64,000 nucleotides of DNA from Paenibacillus agri (lineage in GTDB: Bacteria > Bacillota > Bacilli > Paenibacillales > Paenibacillaceae), in NCBI RefSeq assembly GCF_013359945.1, contig NZ_JABWCS010000204.1, positions 62,001-126,000 of the forward strand. The letters run 5' to 3'. Under the pieces are notes generated by a model, which was given only the letters and a program-made list of their open reading frames with translations, ran no database searches and had not been told where the DNA came from. Both the position numbers and the translations under genes were made by a program. Positions 52,246 to 60,965 of this stretch are shown here, one piece after another; the stretch's first letter is position 1, and each line of letters starts with the position of its first letter.

Positions 52246-53424
52246 TTGAAAAAACTATTAACCATTATGGTCGCGAGTCTACTAGCCCTCGTTATGGCCA
52301 TTCCCGCTTTTGCGGCCGAGAAACCGATTGAAGTCTACATTAATGGCAGCAAGGTCCCTTTTACCTCAGGGGCTCCATATCTGCAGAATAACACCATACT
52401 GGTACCTTTCCGCGTTGTTTTCGAAAAACTGGGACTTAAGGTACTCTGGGATGCGAAGACCGGAACCGTCACCGGTACAGGAAAAAGCTTGTCCGTCAGC
52501 CTTAAAATTGGCAGCAAGGTAGCCATGGTTAACGGAACCGCTACGAAACTCCCCATTGCACCTGTAGCCAAGGCAGGAACCACATACATACCCTTGCGTT
52601 TCATAGCTGAAGCGACAGGCGGAACAGCCGTATGGAATCCGTCCTCACGTACGGTCAACATTCAAGCCTCAACTACTGACTCCGCTGCTGAAGCCATAGC
52701 GATTACAGAAGTAATCAAGCTGGCTAACAAGTACCACAATGAAAAAAATGCCGAAAAATACTTCTCCCTGGTTGATCCGGACTCCACCAGCGATGATTCG
52801 ATCGCAGACCTCAAGGAACAATTTAAGAGATTCGATCAGACCAATACTATCGACAAAGTCGAAATCATTGATTTGAAAGCCGATGAGGCAACGGTCTATA
52901 CAACAGAAACCAACCGCCGGTTAGGCGGGAGTTACTTCCCTGATCAGAAGTACGAATACTTATATACCCTTGTTCGACTAAGTGGGAAATGGAAAATTTC
53001 CGAGGTGGAAAGTCAGGACAGTGTTGTTCTCTTAACCCGTGAGCAAGGCCTGAAGCCCGCGAATGTGCTTCAAGACGATTCCACAGCCATTTTGAATAAT
53101 CTTACGAAATACTTCCAGTACATGAATGAGAAAAACGCCAATAAGGTTGTAACAACAATGACATCAAACGGAGCAGAAAATGACGAATTCCTTATAGGTG
53201 ATTTCGAAGAGTTCTTTGATTCCTATGATCTTACTTATACCCCGATCGTCTCTAATATCTTCTACTATAATGCCGGGGAAGCCGCTGTCTATGTAGAGAG
53301 TAAGGTAAAAGAAGCAGGCGAGAGAGCCAGCTTCCAAACTGGGGCGATCTACGTTCTGTCCAAATCGGCAAATGGAGCCTGGACCATCGACACCAGCTAT
53401 GTGGTTTCCAACAAGCAACTTTAA
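52246..53424 (+). CDS. Secreted protein with copper amine oxidase N-terminal-like domain
   Basis: 392 residues from TTG 8 nt after AAAGGAG. Signal peptide (LLTIMVASLLALVMAIPAFA, cleaved near AFA-AE). Then a stalk-type copper-amine-oxidase-N domain (about 25-140: INGSKVPF, NTILVPFRVVFEKLG, TYIPLRFIAEATGG), common in secreted Paenibacillus proteins. The rest contains two NTF2/SnoaL-like repeats (about 150-265 and 275-392). No enzymatic site visible. The following S41 protease, 27 nt away, carries a similar domain; the two are likely one operon. Confidence 0.85.
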   Translation: MKKLLTIMVASLLALVMAIPAFAAEKPIEVYINGSKVPFTSGAPYLQNNTILVPFRVVFEKLGLKVLWDAKTGTVTGTGKSLSVSLKIGSKVAMVNGTATKLPIAPVAKAGTTYIPLRFIAEATGGTAVWNPSSRTVNIQASTTDSAAEAIAITEVIKLANKYHNEKNAEKYFSLVDPDSTSDDSIADLKEQFKRFDQTNTIDKVEIIDLKADEATVYTTETNRRLGGSYFPDQKYEYLYTLVRLSGKWKISEVESQDSVVLLTREQGLKPANVLQDDSTAILNNLTKYFQYMNEKNANKVVTTMTSNGAENDEFLIGDFEEFFDSYDLTYTPIVSNIFYYNAGEAAVYVESKVKEAGERASFQTGAIYVLSKSANGAWTIDTSYVVSNKQL

Positions 53425-53451
53425 AAACTATATAAAGGGCGTGTGCATTTT

Positions 53452-54888
53452 ATGAAATCCGGAAAAGTTATGACCGCTCTCCTTAGCGGCTGTCTGGCCC
53501 TGACGCTTGTACTGGCACCGGTTGCTTCAGCGGCCGAATCTGCCAAGGCAGTCTCGAATGAAGACCTCATCAACGAAGTTATGCAATATTTGGAGAACTA
53601 CAATCTTTCAGGTGTAGACAAGGATACCCTGATTCGCGGTGCCATCGATGGCATGGTCAACACGCTGGATGATCCGTACAGTCAGTATTTCGATGCCAAT
53701 GAGGCGGCTGATTTCTCCCATCAGGTTGATCTTGAATTTGTAGGCATCGGGGTCAAACTGCAATATACAACTACTGAGCTATACATTGAAGAAGTAATCG
53801 CAGGATCACCTGCTGAGAAAGCCGGTCTTAAACGTGGCGATGTCATTCTCAAAGTGGATGGCGTACCCGTTGAAGAGACTGAAGGCGATGAGCTGAGCGG
53901 AGCGTCAGGGACCAAAGTAACCCTGCTTATTCAGCGTGACGGAGTTTCTAAATCCATTCGCGTGACGCGGGGAGAGATTGCTTCGACTGCCGTCACCGGA
54001 CAAATCATCGGTCCCAAAATCGCTTATGTCAGCCTGAGCGGCTTTACCCAAACCGCAGACGAGGAATTTGCCCAAGTATTGAAAAAAATGCGTACGGCAG
54101 GCATGAAGTCGATGGTGCTGGATCTTCGTGATAACGTGGGCGGTTATATGGATTCAGCCTACAATATTGCTTCCATGTTCATGGACAAGGGCATCATGAT
54201 GTACACCTCCGACCAGACCGGTAAGCTGATTCCGGTAACCATTACGAATGGCAGTAAAATAGGGGTACCGGTTGTCATTCTAACAAACGCTTATACGGCC
54301 AGCGCTTCTGAAGCCTTAACCGGGGCGCTACGGGATAACAAAATCGCTACCGTTGTAGGTACACGTTCCTTCGGGAAAGCGCGGATCCAGAGCCTGCTGC
54401 CCATGTCCAATGGTGATATGCTTAAGCTCACTACACAGAAGTATTTGACGCCTACTAAGGAAGATTTTAACCATATCGGACTTACTCCGACGATTGAGGT
54501 GCAGGGTAAAACGGCACAGCTGATCACCGCACTTAAAATTGCAGGATTGTCCACGATTGAAGCCTCCGGGGATAATCATATTCTGGATATCAATGGGGTG
54601 CCTTTGGCCGGCAACGTCGGCTTGATCAAGCAAGGGAACACTATTTATGCTTCTGCACGCGTGCTTTCCGCTCTCGTGGAGGGTGAACTCGCATGGGACG
54701 CAAAGAATAAAAAAGTTGTCGTAACCAACGTTGCAGGCGTTGCTTCCGGATTCACCATTGCCTCCAAGGCGGCCCTCTCCAAAGATGGCGAGACCTATAT
54801 TGATTTGAACGCCTTCAAGCAGAAATTCCCTGCACTGGCGTGGAGCTATAATGCTGCTCAGAATAAATTGAAATTATCTGTAAAATAA
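53452..54888 (+). CDS. S41 C-terminal processing-type peptidase with C-terminal stalk domain
   Basis: 478 residues; signal peptide ends near ASA-AE. Order: N-terminal helical region, PDZ domain (about 93-175: GIGVKL, GSPAEKAGLKRGDVIL), S41 protease core with serine in NAYTASASEA (about 279-288) and Lys of SFGKARIQ (K309), then a copper-amine-oxidase-N-like domain (about 375-478: DINGVPLAG, YASARVLSALVEGE). A C-terminal domain of this kind fused to CtpA-type protease is typical of Paenibacillus. Acts outside the membrane on unknown substrates. Ribosome site AAAGGG is poorly spaced to either ATG 53452 or GTG 53443. Confidence 0.9.
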   Translation: MKSGKVMTALLSGCLALTLVLAPVASAAESAKAVSNEDLINEVMQYLENYNLSGVDKDTLIRGAIDGMVNTLDDPYSQYFDANEAADFSHQVDLEFVGIGVKLQYTTTELYIEEVIAGSPAEKAGLKRGDVILKVDGVPVEETEGDELSGASGTKVTLLIQRDGVSKSIRVTRGEIASTAVTGQIIGPKIAYVSLSGFTQTADEEFAQVLKKMRTAGMKSMVLDLRDNVGGYMDSAYNIASMFMDKGIMMYTSDQTGKLIPVTITNGSKIGVPVVILTNAYTASASEALTGALRDNKIATVVGTRSFGKARIQSLLPMSNGDMLKLTTQKYLTPTKEDFNHIGLTPTIEVQGKTAQLITALKIAGLSTIEASGDNHILDINGVPLAGNVGLIKQGNTIYASARVLSALVEGELAWDAKNKKVVVTNVAGVASGFTIASKAALSKDGETYIDLNAFKQKFPALAWSYNAAQNKLKLSVK

Positions 54889-54902
54889 ACGATAACTATA
54901 CT

Positions 54903-54950
54903 AAAGGGACTGTTCTCCTGTAGAATTACTACAGTGAAACAGTCCCTTTT
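54903..54950 (+). terminator. S41 protease terminator
   Basis: AAAGGGACTGTT and CTGTAG pair with CTACAG and AACAGTCCCTTTT. Confidence 0.93.
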
Positions 54951-54997
54951 GATTACATAAATGATATTAGAAGGTGCATGGTCTAACCAAACCCTGC

Positions 54998-55774
54998 TTA
55001 ATCCTGCGGTTCCTGAGAAGCTTGGGAGCCTAGAGGATTTTGTTGATTTTGCTGGTTTTGTTGGTTTTGTTGGTTTTGTTGGTTTTGCTGGTTTTGTTGG
55101 TTTTGTTGGTTTTGCTGGTTTTGTTGGTTTTGAGGCTTTGGAGCGTTCTGAGGGTTCGGCGTGTTTTGTTGGCCGCTTGGCGGCTGGCCTTCCCGCTTTC
55201 CTTGGGAGTTACGATCACGATCTCGTTCCCGCCCAGGTTTCTTCCCTTGTCCCTCTTTAGCACGATGGTTCTTACTTTGATGCTCCCGAACAGGCTTATC
55301 CTTCACCTGGTTGTCTCTTCCCGATGCTTCTTTAGCCGCATTGGAATTCGATCTTCCGGAATGCTCACGGCCTGTATTCTCCTGGGCTGACGCTTGGCGC
55401 ACAGCCGGCTCTTGTGTCATCTCTTCTGATGGCTCATTCTCCGCAATCTGAACCTGCGGATCTTTGATCAGAATATCCTTGTACATGCCTTCTTTTGGCT
55501 GTTCTTTCGATTTTTGCAGCACAAAATAGGCGCAGCCAAAATTGCAGTATTCATTAATGTAATCCACCATGCCTGAAATTGCTGTATCCCGGTTCACCTT
55601 TGGATGGTTGTCCCGGTAAAAGCCTTTCAGACGCAATTGGCTGTAACCCCAGTCGCCGACGATGTAATCATATCGTTCCAGCACTTCGCTGTATCTCCCG
55701 CGAAAAGCCTCCGGATTCCATCCGTCTTTGTGGTCCAGCATCAGCTCGTAGCCTTTTCCGCCTATAACGATCAA
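54998..55774 (-). CDS. yutD: YutD family protein (DUF1027) with long disordered tail
   Basis: 258 residues. The first about 95 residues match B. subtilis YutD: YELMLDHKDGWNPEAFRGRY, YDYIVGDWGYSQLRLKGFY, and INEYCNFGCAYFVLQK. B. subtilis YutD is little more than this domain; here a tail of about 160 disordered residues follows, rich in Glu, Arg, Lys, Gln and ending with about ten NQQ repeats. yutD sits near lipA as in B. subtilis. Function unknown; no metal-binding motif other than the CNFGC pair. Confidence 0.88.
   Translation of the reverse strand: MIVIGGKGYELMLDHKDGWNPEAFRGRYSEVLERYDYIVGDWGYSQLRLKGFYRDNHPKVNRDTAISGMVDYINEYCNFGCAYFVLQKSKEQPKEGMYKDILIKDPQVQIAENEPSEEMTQEPAVRQASAQENTGREHSGRSNSNAAKEASGRDNQVKDKPVREHQSKNHRAKEGQGKKPGRERDRDRNSQGKREGQPPSGQQNTPNPQNAPKPQNQQNQQNQQNQQNQQNQQNQQNQQNQQNQQNPLGSQASQEPQD
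55036..55137. repeat. 9-bp minisatellite within yutD
   Basis: About ten to eleven tandem copies of TTTTGTTGG or its one-base variants (TTTTGCTGG, TTTTGTTGA). The unit is a multiple of three, so length changes keep the yutD frame and alter the number of NQQ triplets. Confidence 0.95.
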
Positions 55775-55824
55775 GCTTTTTGTCGCCTGCCTTTCATTAG
55801 AAGAGGGGAGCGCTGATCGGCCGT

Positions 55825-55995
55825 CATTGCGGGAATTTTGGACTTACGGTCGCTGTTGTGGTCCAATTTCTTCATTTGTAACCGCTATGCGGTTGAAATT
55901 GGACCACAGCGTCTGCTTCCGAAGCTAGCTTTCCTCCGGAAAGCTTTTAGACGAGCGCTACGCTCCTCCAGTTCCAAAATTCCCTCCATGACTCC
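55825..55995 (+). repeat. Dispersed structured repeat, copy A3
   Basis: Same orientation as A1. GTCCAATTTC pairs perfectly with GAAATTGGAC around AACCGC/GCGGTT; then AGCTTTC-N5-GAAAGCT; then GAGCG/CGCTC; the outer ATTTTGGA closes with TCCAAAAT. The helices of A2 are kept although their sequences differ. It lies in the 512-nt spacer between yutD and lipA, whose remaining part (56000-56150) holds further hairpins (GGAGAGCT/AGCTCTCC at 56107-56143) and no gene. Confidence 0.8.
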
Positions 55996-56149
55996 ATCAA
56001 CGCTAGCGTGGGAGCACAGGGGACTAGCTAAGTGCGCTAACGCTCCTTAGCTGCCTTGCGCTCGCTCCGCTGGCCGTTGGCCTCGCCTCGCTATGCTTAG
56101 TTTATTGGAGAGCTTCAAATCGCTGTCGCTCTTTCAGCTCTCCATCATT

Positions 56150-56286
56150 TTTCGTGACCGCGTCACGGGAAACATAAAAGATTCAAAACTTCTTCGTGAC
56201 TTCGTCACGGATACCTAACAGCTGAAAACCTTCGTAACTCCGTCACGGATACCTAACAGCTTAGAGCCTTCGCGACTTCGTCACGG
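56150..56286. repeat. 38-bp tandem repeats with internal palindromes after lipA
   Basis: Units start at 56192, 56230 and 56268 (period 38), each beginning CTTCGTGACTTCGTCACGG or a one- to two-base variant and continuing ATACCTAACAGCT; a more divergent first unit starts at 56150. Each unit contains an inverted CGTGAC/GTCACG repeat. The last unit ends 1 nt before the lipA stop. Confidence 0.9.
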
Positions 56287-57192
56287 TTAGCCCAAAGTCA
56301 CCGCACGCTCCTCACGGGCATTAGCGGCGGATTTGACCTGCTCATGCGCATGGTAGGAGCTGCGCACTAACGGGCCAGATTCAACGTGACTGAAGCCACG
56401 CTTCATGCCCTCTTCCTTCAACCGGGCGAATTCCTCAGGCGGATAGTATTTCTCCACATTCAGATGCTTCGGTGAAGGCTGCAGGTACTGACCAAGTGTG
56501 AGAATATCACAGTCCACGGCACGAAGGTCGTCCATCGCCTGCAAAATCTCGTCCCACTCCTCCCCCACACCCAGCATGATGCTGGATTTGGTAGGAATCT
56601 CGGGTTGCATCTCCTTGGCCCGCTTAAGCAGCTCCAGGGAGCGGCGATACTTGGCTTTGGCCCGGACACGGTCAGACATCCGCTCTACAGTCTCAATATT
56701 GTGATTTAGAATATCAGGCTTGCTGTTCATCACAATCTCCAGGCTATCCCGGTCACCCAGGAAGTCGGGGATTAACACTTCCACACTACATAGAGGAAGA
56801 CGCTTACGAATCGCCGCAACAGTCTCGGCAAAAATCCGGGCACCGCCATCCTTCAGATCATCTCTGGCTACACTTGTCACAACACAGTGGCGAAGACCCA
56901 TGCTTTCTGCGGCTTCAGCCACACGCTCAGGCTCTTGCAAATCCAGCTCTGTTGGCATACCGGTATTAACTGCGCAAAAGCGGCAGGCCCGCGTACAGAT
57001 ATCACCCAAAATCATAAACGTTGCTGTCCGATTGGCCCAGCATTCATAAATGTTTGGACAACGAGCCTCCTCACATACCGTATGCAAAGTTTTAGAACGC
57101 ATCATGCTTTTAATATCCTGATAGTTATCACCGGTAGTTAGCTTGATTTTAATCCAATCCGGCTTGGGTTGTTTAGCGCCTTTTGTAGTCAA
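56287..57192 (-). CDS. lipA: Lipoyl synthase
   Basis: Radical SAM enzyme inserting two sulfurs into octanoyl groups on lipoyl domains. 301 residues from TTG, 8 nt after GGGGGT. Auxiliary cluster motif C40-X4-C45-X5-C51 ([12 protein letters not shown]) and radical SAM CX3CX2C at C66-C70-C73 (CTRACRFC). The C-terminal serine of the R-S-S-Y segment ligates the auxiliary cluster. In B. subtilis lipA is flanked by yutD and lytH, as here. Its stop abuts palindromic tandem repeats in place of a classic terminator. Confidence 0.97.
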   Translation of the reverse strand: MTTKGAKQPKPDWIKIKLTTGDNYQDIKSMMRSKTLHTVCEEARCPNIYECWANRTATFMILGDICTRACRFCAVNTGMPTELDLQEPERVAEAAESMGLRHCVVTSVARDDLKDGGARIFAETVAAIRKRLPLCSVEVLIPDFLGDRDSLEIVMNSKPDILNHNIETVERMSDRVRAKAKYRRSLELLKRAKEMQPEIPTKSSIMLGVGEEWDEILQAMDDLRAVDCDILTLGQYLQPSPKHLNVEKYYPPEEFARLKEEGMKRGFSHVESGPLVRSSYHAHEQVKSAANAREERAVTLG

Positions 57193-57486
57193 AGTAGATA
57201 ACCCCCACTTTCGCCTGTGTAATAATCGATTGCCGCGTTAAAGTTGCTGCCTCATATTATAGCATGTGCGCCGGGGTAATGCCTGTTTTTGTGAAAAATC
57301 CAAGGCAGAAATAACCGCGGCCCAAAAGGCGCTCTTGGTACGTCTGGTACCTTTAGGCAAGAACGGATAAAACGATCACATTTGCTTCAATCTATAGAAA
57401 AAGAGCGACACTAAACGGCCCTTTATTAAGGCAATAGTGGGTTCATTCCAAGACAAACACCATGCCCGGACAAAGGAGGTAGTCCT

Positions 57487-58578
57487 ATGCGGACCCTATT
57501 TCACAATCATCTCGTGCAAAAATCGTTCTGGTGCATGTCCGCGGCCACCATTCTATGGAGCGGACTTCATCTTCCCGCTGCACAAGCGGCCAGTATGGGC
57601 AGTCAAAGCCCCCCAGCATCGGTGAGTTCCAAAACAGATGTCATTCCCACCGATAAAGCCGCTTTACTCTCGGCTCGCAGAGAACTATATGAGCAGATTA
57701 GTGCAGCAACTGGCATCCCCTGGTTCCGTTTTGCGGCCATTGATCAATATGAGCGTACTGTCGCCAAAAAAAGCAAAACAGCACCTCAGCATCTCACCAA
57801 ACTAACCGGAATCACCATCCCGCCTCCTCTATGGTCAGGACCTTTGAATCCTGATCAGGAGGACACTTCACCACAATCCATCAGCTTCTTCGGCGGCTTT
57901 GGCTCCGACGGCTCAGGGGACGGCCGGGCCGACCCTGGCAATGATGCAGATGTACTTTACAGCATGGCCCGCCATCTGTTGCATTATGGGCAGTCTTCCA
58001 GCGATTTCAGTATCGCGATTTGGGAGTATTACCATAATGGCAGGGCATCGCAGCGAATTAATCAATTCGCCAAACTGTACGAGCATTTCGGACGGCTCGA
58101 CCTGTCCGGGAACGCTTTTCCACTGCCACTGGGAAATACGTATGCCTATCGCAGCACTTGGGGTACGGGACGCAGCTGGGGCGGAGCACGTATTCACGAA
58201 GGCACCGACCTGTTCACTCCGCACGGTACGCCTGTACGCAGCACTTGCTACGGCATTGTGGAGACGAAGGGCTGGAACCGCTACGGCGGCTGGCGGATCG
58301 GCATACGCGATATCGATAACCGCTACCATTACTACGCCCATCTGACGGGGTATGACAAGAAGCTCGCACAGGGAGATATTGTACAACCTGGCCAGACGAT
58401 CGGCTGGGTCGGCAGCTCGGGCTATGGCAGTCCAGGCACACAGGGGAAATTCCCTCCACATTTGCATTTTGGCATTTACAAAGACAGAGGGATTACCGAG
58501 TGGGCATTTGATCCTTATCCATTGCTTAAACAATGGGAGAACCAGGAGTACAGAGCACGGCGAAATAAAAATAAATAA
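57487..58578 (+). CDS. lytH: M23 endopeptidase LytH
   Basis: 363 residues, ATG after AAAGGAGG. N-terminal signal/anchor (about 10-36), a central helical region, and a C-terminal M23 (LytM-type) zinc peptidase domain with H237-xxx-D241 (HEGTD) and H325-x-H327 (HLHFG). In B. subtilis LytH (YunA), a sporulation L-Ala-D-Glu endopeptidase, trims cortex side chains to single L-Ala. Adjacent to lipA and near yunB, the B. subtilis order. Divergent from lipA; probable mother-cell expression, though the promoter is not clear by eye. Confidence 0.93.
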   Translation: MRTLFHNHLVQKSFWCMSAATILWSGLHLPAAQAASMGSQSPPASVSSKTDVIPTDKAALLSARRELYEQISAATGIPWFRFAAIDQYERTVAKKSKTAPQHLTKLTGITIPPPLWSGPLNPDQEDTSPQSISFFGGFGSDGSGDGRADPGNDADVLYSMARHLLHYGQSSSDFSIAIWEYYHNGRASQRINQFAKLYEHFGRLDLSGNAFPLPLGNTYAYRSTWGTGRSWGGARIHEGTDLFTPHGTPVRSTCYGIVETKGWNRYGGWRIGIRDIDNRYHYYAHLTGYDKKLAQGDIVQPGQTIGWVGSSGYGSPGTQGKFPPHLHFGIYKDRGITEWAFDPYPLLKQWENQEYRARRNKNK

Positions 58579-58605
58579 GTCACCGGATTTAAATAAAGCG
58601 TGAAC

Positions 58606-59277
58606 TTATCTTTCGGTACCCGTGCTTTGAATAAACTGTAGTACCTCACGCATAGTTTCATGCTTATCATCGTCATGGCAGAGCATATGTCCACTCTTAC
58701 CAGCGATATGCATCTGCTTGCGGGTCGAGGGGATCGTATGGTGCAGATAACTGGCGCTTCTCGCTTTGACCAAATGATCCCGTTTGCCCTGCACAATCAG
58801 CGTCGGCGTCTCAATATGCGGATAGATCTCGAAGCTTTCGCGAACCAGTCGCTGAAACTCTCTGGTGGCCTTAGGCGGTGTGGAGCGGATTTTGCTGATA
58901 TATTGCTTAAGCATGGCAGGGTCGCCCAGTGTCTTGAACATTTCAACAAGATTCAGCGGAAACACAGGCGTCGACAGCAGCGTCAGCGAACGAACCCGCT
59001 CCTTGTAGCGTACTGACAGATGGGAAGCGATCAGCGCTCCAGTAGAAAAACCAATCAGATGCACTCGATCATTGCTCGCCAGCAGCGTATTTAGCTCCTC
59101 TTCAGCGCTTTGCTGCCAGTCATGCCGGCTCGTCTTAAGCAAATCCGCTCTTGTTCCCCCATGTCCCTTCAATGTGAATGTCCGGGAACGGTAATGATGC
59201 TGCTCCATATAGGTGGATAACGGAGCAATCTCATGCTCGCCTCCTGTGAAGCCGTGGATGAACAAGCAGCTATCCAT
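58606..59277 (-). CDS. Carboxylesterase/monoacylglycerol lipase-type alpha/beta hydrolase
   Basis: 223 residues. Catalytic triad S78 (GFSTG), D167 (GKRDHLV), H197 (KSGHML) and oxyanion HGFTGG at residues 8-13. Size and motifs fit the small thermostable Est30/YvaK group acting on short-chain esters. No signal peptide. AAAGGAAG precedes the ATG. Confidence 0.93.
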   Translation of the reverse strand: MDSCLFIHGFTGGEHEIAPLSTYMEQHHYRSRTFTLKGHGGTRADLLKTSRHDWQQSAEEELNTLLASNDRVHLIGFSTGALIASHLSVRYKERVRSLTLLSTPVFPLNLVEMFKTLGDPAMLKQYISKIRSTPPKATREFQRLVRESFEIYPHIETPTLIVQGKRDHLVKARSASYLHHTIPSTRKQMHIAGKSGHMLCHDDDKHETMREVLQFIQSTGTER

Positions 59278-59710
59278 AACGCTCCCTCTTTTCCTTGAGT
59301 TATTTAGTCAATATGATGATAGCTTGTCTTTTCCCTTTATTTTCTATGCACCACGTCAAACAGACCGCCGATTCGGCGGTCTGTGGCTTTTCTATGGTCA
59401 GCGTGCTAATACGATCCGTCCGCAACAGCGCACTATCTAAAGCGCAATGTAATTAACAGCATTTTTGTACCTTAAATCCTCTTCAGGTAAGGGTTAGTGC
59501 ATATTAAGTGCAATATTGTACCTTAAATGTTCCAGAACATCACGTCCATCGTGCTTTTTCGAAAAATAAGATACAAAAATGCACCTATTTCCCTCATTTA
59601 CCTAAATTAACGAAAAATAAGGTACAAAAATGCTTTTAGTTGGGGAGGCGCCCCTCTTTTTCACTGTTAAGAAGAATGTGAAACGGAATATACCATAGTT
59701 CGTTTCTGTA
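59278..59710. other. 433-nt spacer with a hairpin and an inverted four-copy motif
   Basis: No gene. CAGACCGCCG/CGGCGGTCTG (59361-59370 with 59374-59383) is a perfect hairpin that could end yunB transcription on the minus strand but has little U tract. The remainder is dominated by the motif array at 59459-59633. Confidence 0.6.
59459..59633. repeat. Inverted pair-of-pairs of a 19-bp motif
   Basis: Motif GCATTTTTGTACCTTAAAT: plus-strand copies at 59459-59477 and 59510-59528, minus-strand copies at 59562-59582 and 59612-59633. The spacing within each pair is 50-51 bp, and the two pairs face each other, giving a 175-bp imperfect inverted repeat that could fold into a long hairpin. Confidence 0.85.
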
Positions 59711-60805
59711 TCAATGCGAATTTATTGTACCGCTACTCACACCGCTGTTGTTATTAACTGGCGCACTGCCACTCCCGCTGATCTCCGGAATGGCTGTAGG
59801 AACAGGGGGACCGGTATTCACACTGCCGCTATTCTCGTTGCCCTGAACGCCAGCATCTTCCTTCTCCCCGCCAATTTGCGGCGCAGGAATAGCAATGCCA
59901 GGCGCGCTGCTGCCGTTCTGCCCGACAGGCTGACCTTGATTGTCATAGTAATACATCGGTACATCTCCTACGACCATCAAATATGACACAGGAATCTCTG
60001 TATCCACCACCTGTGGCTGCATGTCAAACGGAATGACAACGGCCACCTCGGTCACGATATGGATATAGACCTCTACCAGAATCATGTTGATTCCGGCATT
60101 TTTCTGACGTGTAGCCAGTTCTACCTTGACTGCGCCCTGCGGTTCAATCGTAATGGGAATATCCGGACCGAAGGAGGCAATCAGTGGGCTGCCCAGCGCC
60201 TGACCTAGCGGGATACGCTCCCGTTTGTTATGCAATTCCTGCAAGGTGGACTGAATGACAGTTGCTGCTTGCGAGGTAATTCTCATATGTTCGGCGTAAT
60301 TCAGCATAAATCCCGATATTTTGCCGTTTTTGTCTGTCTTCCAGTCAATCAGCTCTTCGGCATTGCCTCCGCTGGCTACCTGGGAAGTGATCGCCTTGTT
60401 GATGGATTCTGTAGCGATCTGCTTGACGCGAATCTGCGCGAGATGCACGATGGGGGGCTTCAAATGCTGCTCCACATAACGGATGCTCTGGAATAATCCG
60501 AGCAGAAGCAACAACGAGAGGATCAGCCACAATTTTCGCCTGCTGCCTGACTTTCCCCGGTTGCCTGCACTGGAGGATGGCTGCCGTTCCCCACGGCTGA
60601 ATAATTTTGCAGGACGCCTGCTCCGCTTGGCCTCAAACCGTGCAGACTGCGGCCGGATGGTCGTCGTTTTGCTGGGTCGCGCCTTAAAGGCCGCTCTTCT
60701 TCCGTTCGGACGTGGAATACCGTCCCAGCTGATTTTGGGCAACCGCAAGCGGCCGAAGTCAGGCACTCGGATCCGCCGGCTCCCCCATTTTTTATTTCTG
60801 CCCAT
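59711..60805 (-). CDS. yunB: Sporulation protein YunB
   Basis: 364 residues, against about 254 in B. subtilis. An Arg-rich, disordered N-terminal extension (about 1-85) precedes one membrane helix (LWLILSLLLLLGLFQSIRY, about 91-110), then the YunB domain (about 115-290: INKAITSQV, LGQALGSPLIASFGPDIPITIEP, IVTEVAVVIPF, TEIPVSYLMVVGDVP), then a Gly/Pro/Ser/Asn tail. YunB is a mother-cell, sigma-E-regulated protein needed for full spore development; its molecular role is unknown. Located near lytH, as in B. subtilis. Confidence 0.88.
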   Translation of the reverse strand: MGRNKKWGSRRIRVPDFGRLRLPKISWDGIPRPNGRRAAFKARPSKTTTIRPQSARFEAKRSRRPAKLFSRGERQPSSSAGNRGKSGSRRKLWLILSLLLLLGLFQSIRYVEQHLKPPIVHLAQIRVKQIATESINKAITSQVASGGNAEELIDWKTDKNGKISGFMLNYAEHMRITSQAATVIQSTLQELHNKRERIPLGQALGSPLIASFGPDIPITIEPQGAVKVELATRQKNAGINMILVEVYIHIVTEVAVVIPFDMQPQVVDTEIPVSYLMVVGDVPMYYYDNQGQPVGQNGSSAPGIAIPAPQIGGEKEDAGVQGNENSGSVNTGPPVPTAIPEISGSGSAPVNNNSGVSSGTINSH

Positions 60806-60872
60806 TGCGTTTATCCCTCCCGCCTGGCCCGGCGGTCAAGCCGCCGCTTAGTATAAGATATTCGGGAGCGGG

Positions 60873-60923
60873 ACAAAAAAGAAGAACGTCACCCGCTAGA
60901 CCTGCGGGATAACGTTCTTCTTC
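60873..60923 (-). terminator. Terminator of the TVP38 gene
   Basis: AAGAAGAACGT/ACGTTCTTCTT with an inner CCCGC/GCGGG stem and minus-strand T run. Confidence 0.92.
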
Positions 60924-60965
60924 ATTTTGACATAAGCCAATCCTCTGATCGTACTCTAATCGTTC

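Noticed and set aside
55040..55390. Leu/Val-rich plus-strand frame over the yutD minisatellite
   Set aside because: Reverse-strand reading of the 9-bp repeat; no membrane-protein features outside the repeat and no ribosome site.
56150..56286. 38-bp repeats as a CRISPR array
   Set aside because: Units are contiguous with no unique spacers, and no cas genes are present.
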